From the NCBI GenBank assembly GCA_013140605.1, contig JABFSL010000012.1, forward strand, positions 1 through 64,000: a stretch of DNA of 64,000 nucleotides, read 5' to 3'. Below are positions 14,372 to 26,300 of this stretch, one piece after another (within the stretch, counting starts at the first letter, position 1; each line of letters opens with the position of its first letter). The notes under the pieces were generated by a model. That model was given only the letters and a program-made list of their open reading frames with translations, had not been told where the DNA came from and made no database searches. The position numbers and the translations under genes were made by a program. Origin of the DNA: Anaerolineales bacterium. Lineage in GTDB: Bacteria > Chloroflexota > Anaerolineae > Anaerolineales > Villigracilaceae.

Positions 14372-17300
14372 ATGTTTCATTATCAAGGCAAGGTTGTAAA
14401 AGCTGTCGGATTTCAGTTGTTGAGCGGGGTATCTATTCTTTTATTTTTATTTGCATCAATCGGTTTTAGATCTGTAACTATTGCTGAAGCGCGAAGTAAT
14501 AACAGCGCAGAGCCAGTTACTTCAGTGGACACAGGTGCTTTCTTGAAAGCACCTGTATTTGTTCCATTGCCAAGCGTAACTGTCGGCACTGGCGGCGGTT
14601 CGGTCATGCTGGGGGCTGATTTTACGATCACAGCCACTTTTAGAAATAATGGGGATACTGGCTACGGCCCATTTATTGACTTGTATATTCCCCATCTGGG
14701 ACCAGACGGAGTGTTTGGCAATCCTTTAACCTATGATGGTATCAGCGCGCCGGGCGGTGGAAACTATACAGCCACAATGGGCAGCGAAAATTTAATTGTG
14801 ATCACTCAAATTTTCCCAGATGCAGATGGCGCGGGGCCAGGTACTACTGGATGTGTGCAGCATCCCTGGGGTGTGGATGATGCGGGTATTTTTCTGGATG
14901 TGTGCGGTACAGCTGGCGATCAGTTGGTTTCCATTCAAATTCCGTATGGCTCTTATACCTCAAGTCAGCCGGGGTTGTCCATAAGCATTCCTGCACATCT
15001 AAGTGATCAGGCAAATTTGGGGACGGCATTGGATATTCGCGCGCGTAGTGGCTTTATTTACGGGGCCACCCCAATGGTGGACTGGTGCTGTACAGTTCCC
15101 AAAGATACAACCATTGTTTCCAGCAGCTCCACACCAGATAGTTGGCCGCCTCGTTCGACTGTTACTCCTTCAGTGGTAATTTTTTCAAAATCATCGAACG
15201 CAGGTGCATTGCCCACTGGGCCGAATAACCCGGCAACTTATACAATGACCGTCAACATAGCAGATGGTCAGCCTTTTACCGGCATTAGGATTACCGATAA
15301 TTTACCTAACAGTATTGTTTACATGGGGAATTTAACAAGCAGCCTGCCTTATACCAGTATTGGCCAACCGCCTGTAGGAGGCCCATATAACGGCGCTCAG
15401 ATTATCCTGACTTATGCCGATCAGCTTCCAACTCCAACACCAATCACCAGCGATATTGTGATTACCTTTGATTATTATGTTCCTGATCTTGACGCAAATG
15501 GGAATGTGATTGCGCCTGGATCCACTGTCAACACAGCCACGTTGGATACGATTACCTGGCAGTCTGAAGGTGGGACTGTGCCGGTGGATGTCAGTGTGGG
15601 TGTTGGTCCCGGTGTAGCCTCTCATAGCGATGAGCCGATCACTTTAGGTAAATCCAGTTCTCTGGCGGTTACCCCGGATTCCAATGGACCGACCCCGGGT
15701 GACATAATAAGATACACCATCACCTTTGAAATTTCCGATTATTTCGGCTTTACTAACTTGAATCTGACAGATGTGCTTGACGATGGACAGCATTATTATC
15801 AGGACGCAACCTATTTTCCCACTCTGAGAATTGTTCGCGATGGCGGTTCCGAGACTTACAATTTTGGCGCAGCGAATGTGGATGTGACTTGTAATTATAC
15901 CGGCGCTTCCGGCGGAGAATGTGATAGCGGGCCGACAGCCACTCCAAATGGAGCCACCACTGTCACATTTGATATCAATCAGGAATTGGTCGATCAGACA
16001 AATCCTGATAAGAATCAAATACTTGGTGATTATGTGAACGATGGCGGCATCGCCGCCAATGCAGCTACAACAGGTACTGTTACTTTTTATGCGGTCATGT
16101 TGGACAGGTATGTTGACGCCAATGGCGGCGAAAGCGTTAAGATGGGTGACTCACTGGGCGATAATGCCACACTAACCGCCAGCCGAGTTGACCCGGCAAC
16201 TTGTATATCTGGAACATGCTCGGTTACTGTTCAGACGGATACTTTGGGTGCGGGTGCGAGCGTCAGTGTGGGGCGTGGTACGCTTGAAAAAACCATCGTG
16301 GCGCGCAATGGTGCTGTCTGTAACCCGGCGACTTTTGCCGCCTGCACAAGTGTGCAAGTCTCTGCAAGTGATTCGATCACATACCGCATTACATACGATC
16401 TTCCTACTGGTGATTTTGACGGCCTAAGCTTGACCGATTTCCTGCCTCTCCCCATTTATTATGCGGATGACCCGAACGCGGACGGCGTGACTACTTGGAG
16501 TAAATATACTGGCGCGGCTTCTGTTCCGGACGCTGGCGGCTGGATGCTAGGTCCCAACGATACGCGCGGCATCGACCCGGCAGTCACGATCTCAAGTCAT
16601 ACATTAGACAACTTCATTAAGTTTGATTTCGGTACGTTTGATGATCTGGGCAACACGCCCAAAAAGATCGATATTCTGTTCACGGTGCGCGTGACTGATC
16701 AAAAATTTGGCGACGGCTTGAAGATGCGCAATAGCGTTTTACAGCAGGATGCCAACAGCCCCGGTACCACATCTACTACAAGTAATTTTATTGATCTGAC
16801 TTTAACCGAGCCCTTGCTTGTCGGCGAAAAAACAGTTGTGTCCACGGATCATGCGGGCGTGGAACCCAATCCGCCGATGAATCCACCCGTCATATTTGAA
16901 TTGCCGGGTACTACAGGCTCTGCTCCCTGGAATAGCGGCACAACACCGATCAACTCAGATTATCTGGATGCCAATCCGCTGGGAAGCGGCATTGGCGGCA
17001 TTGACGGCGGCGACATGGTCAAGTTTGCCATTGTCATTGAGAATACGGGCAGTGGCATTAATGGCGCGTATGATATTACTTTGAGGGATATATTACCGGC
17101 TGGTTATATTTTCCCCGGCCTTGGTTTGGGTGGATTTAATCTACAGGTTTATCGCGGTGATGGCAAGGCGCTCGATGATGGAACTGGTTCAGGTTTTGAA
17201 TTTTTGGGCACAGTGGCTGAACCCGGCCCGGATGGATTGACCGGTACGCCGGACGATTTCTTCGGAGCGGGCATCCGCTTGAAGGACCCGTCAGCCAACC

Positions 17301-20300
17301 CCGCTTTCGTTCCCTCTGACCCTGAGTATGGACACGGTCTCTGTCAACTTCATGAAGCTGCCAGCGGAAAGAACGTTATCATCGTCACGTACGATCTAAT
17401 GGTGCGTCCTGACATTACGCCCGGCACTGTGCTGCAAAACTTGGGTCAAGTCACCAATTACTCAGGCAGTGAAGGCGGCACTCCCTATATCCCCGGACCG
17501 ATTGAAAGCAGTTCGGATAGCGAGATCAGTATCCCAGCATTGCAAAAGCAATTGACCACCACAGAAGTCAGCGGACTTGGAAATGATCATACACAAGCTG
17601 TGATTGGTGAGTTTCTTACCTATACCCTCACCGCTACTTTCCTGGAAGGGGTGACTCCAGTTGCTCAGATCGTGGATACATTGGATGCAGGCCTCGCATT
17701 TGTGGATCTGCAATCGGTCACCGCTTCAAACCCCGACACCGACCTTGCCGGCGCGGCTGACAAAGGCATCTACAGCAGTGTGATGACTTTCGATGGCGCT
17801 GGCCTGTGTACCAATTGTACAGCCGGGACCAATCCACTGATTGAGAATAACGGCAACAAGATTACATTTGATTTTGGTACCCTTTCCAATTCAGACAACG
17901 ACAACGCTGTTGCTGAAACCATTACCATCGTATATCGCGTGATGGTCTTGAATGTTGTCTCGAATCAGAGCGCAACCACTCCATTGAATAACACTGCGGT
18001 TCTCTCATGGACTGGCGGCAGCGATACAAAATCTGCAAATCCTGTTGCCATTGTCGAGCCAAATGTCAATGTCACAAAAACCGTTGATATTATCAATGGC
18101 GTGGATGCCGGCAATTTGTTGACATATACTGTCACCATCAGTAACCCCTCTGTGTTGACTGCTTTTGATGCAACTTTGAGCGACGCATTTCCTTTTAACG
18201 CAACCACGCTTGCAAGTCAGTTGGAAAATATCACCATCACCAATGTGACCGACACTGATCTTGTCACACCAATAACTGCGGCTAACTTTACCATTGCCTG
18301 TGATGACTCACCGGGCTGTGCAGCGCCGAATCGTTGGACCTTGAGCACAGTTACGCCCTTTGACATGCCACAGAGCCGTACGATCACATTGACTATTACC
18401 GCGAATGTGTCTCCGACGGCGTTTCCATTGGCGACAATTGATAATTATGCCCAGGTACGCTGGACCAGCATGGATGGGGACTTCAGTGACCGCTCAACTT
18501 TTGTAACCGACACATCAGATTCGGAGCGGACTGGTGCTGATGGCCCCGGCGGGCTGTTGAATGATTACGCCAGACAAAGCCCAACTGTTGCGCGCACAAC
18601 GCTAACTAATTTGGCCGGCACGAAATATTTTATAGTTTCGTCTGAAGCTGGCACATCGGATGCGGCAGTTCCCCCTCGTGTCACCATCGGTGAAGTGGTT
18701 CGCTATCGAATTGCATTACGCCTAAACGAAGGCACAATGCCAGATCTTTCAATGCTGGACAATCTTCCAACCGGTATGCGCTTTATTAATGATGCTCAAG
18801 CCAGGGTGGTGTTTGTCTCGGATGGCGCTGGAATGACCTCCACTACAATAAATAATTCGCTGGCTGGATGTGGTAGTTTAAATGTAACCGGTACTGCCGC
18901 AGACTTGGTCAGTTTGCCATCTGCTTCCATTACCTGTCCTTTACCCGATATTGCAGTAGCCGGCGGAACCAACAGCCGCACTTCAAATGTTGATGCTTAT
19001 GCTTCGGGAACGGATGTATATTTCAAATTTGGAAATATTTTAAACAGCGATAATGATGCTTCACAGGAATATGTTGTCGTGGAATTCAACGCTGTTGTGG
19101 AGAACCTTGCCAGTAACCAGGGACCAAACAATTTAACAGTTGGTGTCGCAACCACCATCCGTGGAAATACCTTCCAGGCTTATATCAATACAGCCTCGGC
19201 TCCTGCGCCAGCGGCTCTATTCACATCAAATACCATCAATGTTCAAATTGCTGAACCAGCCATAACGAATTTAGCTAAATCGGTTAGCCCAGCAAGCGGC
19301 GATGCGGGCGATCAGGTTGAATATACAGTTACATTTTCCAATGTCAGCAGCGTAAACGCATCCCCGGCATATGATGTTGTGCTGACGGATAGCGTTCCTG
19401 CGAAGATGACTGTTGCGCCGATAATTCCTGCAACCGACATCACATTCACTCCCGCTTTGTGCGGCGCGTTTGTTTCAGATACATCGTCTGGCAATACCAT
19501 CACGCTCACATTTACATCACTAAATTCTGGTTGCGCGGTTTCCGTTAAATATCGCGCAACCTTGCAAACCTCTGTTATTCCCGGAGAAATCCTTACAAAC
19601 AGCGCTGTTGTAAATTACTCCAGTTTGCCATTAACAACCGGCACAACTCCCAACCCCACAGGCTCGAATACACCCGGCGCTACTGGTACTGCAACGGGAG
19701 AACGCAATGATACAGGCGGCCAGGGTGCGGATGGAACAATATTAAACAACTATCGTGATCTGGCATCTGCCAATGTGAGTATTACCGCGGTTCAGCCTGT
19801 CAAATCTCTTACTTCCTCCTCTGACCTGCTGACCCTCGGTTCAAACCTGACCGTTGGGGAGGTTGCCCGCTATCGTATGTTGCTTACTCTGGCAGAGGGT
19901 ACTTCACCGGTCACGCAAATTCGGGATAACTTACCCGTGGGCCTGCAATATCTAAATGATGAAGACACACGCCTTGCCTTTGTTTCAGATGATGGCATTC
20001 CAACTTGTGTCGGAAGCACTGCCACGGTTTCCTCCACCGACGGAGCAATTGGTACAAGCCCATGGATATGCGGAAATGAAACCACCATCGCGGCTATTAC
20101 CCCATCCTTTATATTGCCCGGCGCAGCCATTACAGGCGCGCCTTTCAACGAAGGGACTGACCCCACATTCAATCTCAGCGACATCGTCAACAGTGATACC
20201 GATGCGAACGCTGAATATATCCTCATGGAATTCAATGCGCGTGTGTTGAACGTCGCAGGCAACCAGGATGTCCCGGTAACTACGATCAATAACAATTTCA

Positions 20301-23300
20301 CAGTGCTGATCAACGCGATTGACAAGGGCACTTCCGCAAACATTCCTGTGACTGTGGTTGAGCCGATCATCACACTTGATAAGCAGCTCTCTTCCATCAC
20401 TGGTACGGTCGATGCGGGCGGAGTGGCAACCTACACCGTTACCCTGACCAATACCGGCACCGCCCCGGCTTACGATTCCAACCTCGTTGATGCTTTGCCC
20501 GCTGTCCTTGATTTCAATCCCGCTTCTGTAAGCTTTGCTTTTACAGGCGGCGCAAGCGGGTCCACTGATAATTCTTCGGATGTGTTAAACCGTGTCAATG
20601 TCACAATTGGAACAATCCCTGTCGGCGACAGCGCTACGATCACATACACGGCCAATATATTGGCGACCGTCACGCCCAATCAGTTGATCCAAAATACAGG
20701 CAACGTCACCTGGACGAGTTTGACTGGTACAGATGCAAATGAACGCGATGGTTCTGGCGGTATTAATAATTATTCGACCAGCGATTTTACTTCGTTTAAT
20801 TCACAGGCTCTCGTGCCGGTTAAATCCATTGTCAGCACCACCGCTGCTCATACATCAGAAACAGGCGACGGGTCGGCAGGAAGCGCGCGCGATCTGACCA
20901 TCGGCGAAGTGATCCGCTATCGACTCGCAGTCACGATCCCGGAAGGAACCGTTTCCCAACTCCAATTGCTGGATACATTGCCAGCCGGGTTTACATTCCT
21001 GAATGATGGCGATATCCGCATTTCGTTCCTTGCCAATGCGGATATGACGGAAGAGGCTGATCTGGCTGGCGCGGATAATGATGCTCTGCCGCCAACTTTC
21101 CTTTTGCCCTCCGGGCGCGTTTCTGTTGTGGGCCAGGATATTACCTTCACAGTTGCCGACCTTGTTGAAGCCAATGATCTTGTCAATAATGACAATGATG
21201 CCGATGATGAATTTGTGGTGATCGATTTCAATGTGCGCGTCAATGATGATGCGAACAATAACAATACCGATCTGGACAGCAACGATTTTGATCTTGTTGT
21301 TGGCGGTACAACAATTGCCACTTCCAATGTGGTTGGCTCGCGCATTGTCGAGCCGCTGCTTGATATTACAAAACTTGTTGATGATGCCACCTGGGCATAC
21401 GGCCAGACAGTTCTCTACACTTTGCGACTCACGCACACTGCGGCCAGTCTCAGCGCTGCGCAGGATCTTGTCATCACTGACCAAATCCCTGCCGGGCTAA
21501 CTTATGTTGCCGGTACCATCGCTGCACCCGCTGGCTGGACTGCAAACGATACGAATGCTCCTGATCTCACATGGACGTGTGCCGGTACTTGCTCCATGCT
21601 AACCACGGATGGAATTCTCGAATTTACATATCAGGCGCGTGTCAATGATCCGCCTGTGCCGCCAGCCTTGCCCGGTGGTGGAACTGCGACCAATACCGTT
21701 TCTGTTGCTTGGAACACTTTGTCTGGTGTTGATGCAAATGAAAGAGGCTACACTGATTCAGCTTCTGTTACCGGCACGCTTGATGAATATCGCTATGCAC
21801 TTGGAAACCGTGTTTGGTTCGATACCAACAATAACAGCCTGATCGATAATGATGGTGTAGGTGGTAATCCTGATGAAGTGGGAATAAACAACGTTAGCGT
21901 TGACCTATATAAAGATGATGGCACTGGCAATCTTGTCTATCAAAAATCCACAACCACTACGAATGGCGGTTATTACCTGTTCGACTATCTTGTAGCCGGT
22001 GATTATGTTGTGGTGCTCCCATCCACGAACTTTGATCCCAGTGCGGTGTTGGATGGTTATTATTCATCTGCGACATCCATTGATTCCAGCGGTGCTCTCT
22101 TGGAAGGCGCGGCCGCGCTCTCGAATGCCGACATTGATTCTGACGATAACGGCATGTTCCAAACAGCGGGCGGATTTATTGGCGGAGTCGCTTCCAGCGC
22201 AGTAACAATAGGCGGGGTGGAACCAATTAACGAGTCCGATTTGAACGGCGGGTCGCAGGGTGTTCAACCCGATAATCGTGCCAACATGACCGTCGACTTT
22301 GGCTTCTATCGCACAGCCATCGGTGATATCGTCTGGTTGGATGAAAACATTGACGGCGAATATGACGCCGGTGAAACGCTGGTTGATGGCGCGTCAGTGA
22401 GACTCTATGTTTCGGATGGAACAACTGACGTTGAGGTCCGAAATACAACAACTGATATCAACGGTGAATATTCGTTCACAGACCTGCCGAATGGAGATTA
22501 CATTATCAAAGTTGTCGGCCCTGTGGGAACGGTCAGTACCACGGATGTATTCAATTCAGCCGACACAACCGATCCTGATGTCAATGCAAATAATAATGAT
22601 AACGGTATTGGCAAGGCCAGCAATTCCGTCCAATCTGGCACGGTCACAATGACTGCGGGTTCGGCGGGCGCGCTGACTCAAAATACAGTTGTTCAAAATA
22701 ATGGCACAACCACCAACCCGACCCTTGATTTTGGATTTGTGTATCCATACGCTTTGGGAAACCGCGTCTGGTTTGACACCGATAACAATTCCCAAATTGA
22801 TTTCGCAAACGAACTCGGCGTGGATGGCGTTACCGTTGATCTGTATTCTTCCGCCGATCTCACCACCATCGTAGCCACAGATACAACTAGCCCTGACGGC
22901 TATTATCTGTTCGACAATCTCTTCCCCGGCGAATATGTGGTTGTTATCCCAGCTTCAAACTTCAATGGCGGAGCGTTGACCAGCTACTGGTCATCTGCCA
23001 CCCTGCGCGCCGCGGACGGAACCATCGGTGAAACCACCGCGCCAGATGCGGATAACGATCTGGATTCTGATGATAACGGCACAATGCAAACCGCAGGCGG
23101 ATTTGTCAACGCTGTCATATCAAGCCCGGTCACAGTCGGACCGTTTGGGCTGGTCGAGCCTTCGAGTGAGTCTGATCTTGAATCCGGGGTTGGTCAGGGA
23201 ACACAACCCGATGGCCGCTCCAATTTGACCGTTGATTTTGGCTTCTATCGCGTTGAAGTCGGCAACCTCGTTTATAGCGATGGCAATCAAAACGGCAATT

Positions 23301-26300
23301 ATGAATCCCTGAGTGACGTTGTTCTTTCAGGTATCACTGTGGAGTTGTATATTACAGACGGAACCACCGAAACCAAAGTCAATGTCGGCCCAGATGGAAT
23401 TTTACGCACAGCCGATGACGCATCCGGTGACATGGTCACCGATGTAAATGGCTTATATCTATTTAGTGGTTTGCCGCAAGGTGATTACATTATCAAAGTC
23501 ACAGCGCCCACCGGAACGAGCAGTACAGTGGACGGTTATAACGTTGATGACGACAACACAGACCCGAATGTCAATGCCGATGATAATGATAATGGTATAG
23601 GCTCAGGCTCAGGAATTGTTACATCAGGTTTGGTCACACTTACCCCCGGCTATGATGGCGCGCCCGGTTATGACAATAACACTATTACTTATAGTACCGG
23701 CACTACCAGCGATCCCACTTTGGACTTTGGTTTCATTCCAGTGTTCTCGCTGGGCAACCGCGTTTGGTTTGATACCAACAACAGCGGTCAGATAAATGGA
23801 CTCGAAGTTGGCATCGACAATGTTGATCTGGAACTCTACAACGCCGATGCTTCAGGCGTGGTCACAACCTCAACCGGGTTAACCGCCACAACTTCCGCTG
23901 GAGGGTACTACCTGTTCAACAATCTTCCAGCTGGGAATTATGTTGTGGTAATTCCCGCCAGCAACTTTAGCGGCATATTGAACGGCTATTGGTCTTCAGG
24001 CACTTCCCGCGATGTTGATGGCACGATCACTGAATTACCTGCCGCCCTCTCCAATACCGACAGCGACTCTGACGATAACGGGATGCTCCAAACGAGCGGC
24101 GCTTTCAATGGCGCGGTTATCTCATCCTTTGTCACACTTGGACCCAACACAAACACAGAGCCATTCAACGAACTTGACCTGGGACCCGCCGGGCAAGGTC
24201 AACCTGACCGTCAGGCCAATATGACCGTTGACTTTGGTTTTTACACAATTGAACTTGGAAATCAGGTTTGGAACGATCTCGATAACAGCGGCTTGTTTGA
24301 TAGTGCCGAGGCGGGTATCTCTAATGTGACAGTTGAACTTTGGCCTGCGGGTGGCAGCGGTGTTGCACCATTGGCAACAGCCGCCACAGATGTCAACGGC
24401 AACTACATCTTTACTGGCTTGCCCCGCGGTGATTATCTTGTCCGCATTCCGGATACGGAATTTGAAGGCGCTGGAACCCTTCGCGATTATGTCTCCAGCA
24501 CGGGCGGAGCGCTTACCCCTTATGAGCCTGCTCCCGATACTGATTCCAATTTCACCGACTCGGATGATAATGGCACAGAAACTGGCGGAACACTGGGACT
24601 CGGAGGCTACATTCAAACTTCGATAGTTTCCCTTACCCCTGCTGGTGAACAATCAGTTAACGATGCTCTTGGTCTCACCAGCGAACCTCGTGTTGACTTT
24701 GGCGTCTTTAACAGTCCCAGAATTGATCTGAGTATCACCAAGACAGACAATGTACTTTACTACCTTGTAGGTGGCACATTAAATTATGAGATCGTTGTAA
24801 CCAACAGCGGCCCGGCGGATGTGGTTGGCGCAGTGGTCACAGATGTGCTCCCCGCGCAAATCTCAGCTTGGACCTGGGATTGCGCTGTCGGTACACCTGC
24901 CTTATACAATTGCACAAGCGCCAGTTCCAATTCACTCGACTTTACCGACTCCCTCGACCTGCCGAGCGGCGCAAGCGTTACTTACAACGTCACCGCTGAT
25001 GTCGATGTAGCCGCCGTTGGCAATCTGACCAATGAAGTCACTGTCAACCTTCCAGTGGGCTCCCTCATCACCGAATCAAATTTAGTCAATAATTCAGCGC
25101 AGGATATCGATACTCAGGCCTCACTGGTTGTTACCAAGGATGATGGCCTGACAGTGGTTGGCCCTGGCTCCCCCCTGACTTATGTCATTACGATTCAGAA
25201 CACTGGCGATGTGGATCTGACCAATATCACACTCACTGATACCCTGTCTGCTGATCTGACCTACAACAATGCCAGCCTTGCTCCAACAACAATTGCGGGA
25301 AATACATTGACCTGGTCTGGTCTGTCACTTACAGCAGGTTCAAGCGTCACGATTAACGTGGAAGCCGCTGTAAGCAATTCTCCATCCAGTACAACCATAA
25401 CAAACAATGTGGATGCGGCTGATACAGATACCGGTGCATCCGCCACATCCAGTGATGTTGATTCGGTTGTATTCAATTCAAACTTTACGAAAACCTTGTT
25501 GGGCACAAACCAAAGCTTTACTCAAAATTCAGATGTGGCAATTGGCGAGATCGTGACTTATGAAATAACCGCCAACCTTGAGGCAGGCCTCGCGTTCGAT
25601 AATGTCGTCATCACTGACCGTATGGATAAAGGTCTTGCCTTTGTGGACTGCGTGTCTGTCACTCTGGCTGGTACGGATATAACCAATACCGTTTGCCCGC
25701 CAACGGTAACTGATATCGTTGATACAGGCGATGCTGGCAACCTCGCGAACCCGGGCAGGCAGGTTCAGTTTAATATTGGAAATATCACCGCAAATGAAGT
25801 TGCATCAACTCTGGTCCTTCGATATCGTGCTGTTGTACTTGATGTGATCGAGAATCAGGAAACAGATGCGTTGAACAATGGCGCCACCTGGACATGGCTT
25901 GGCGGATTGGTCTCTGCCAGCGCGAACGATGTGGTTATTGTTGAGCCAGATTTGACAATTGACAAATCCGCGCTTCCCACCTCGGCGACGGCTGGTACTG
26001 CCATTGAGTTTACCCTCGCGATAGCACATACTGACCAAAGCTCCGCCGACGCCTTTGATGTTGTGGTGACGGACATATTGCCCGCCGGTCTCGAATACAT
26101 TGCCTGTACACCTATTTCATATGAAGGGCTTGCTCCAACGACTCAACCAGACCCATGCCTTATTACTGGAGGCAATCTTTCCTTTACTTGGGATTCCTTC
26201 CCGCTAAACGAAACAGCCACGATCAAGTTTTTTGCCCGTTACACGGGTTCGCAGCCAACACTGACAAATAACGCATCCGTCGCATGGAGTTCCCTGCCGC

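Noticed and set aside
20855-21484. Long minus-strand ORFs inside the giant gene (also at 24122-24652, 19870-20400, 30993-31511)
   Set aside because: They lie wholly within the well-supported plus-strand repeat protein and lack recognisable domains, ribosome sites or promoters.
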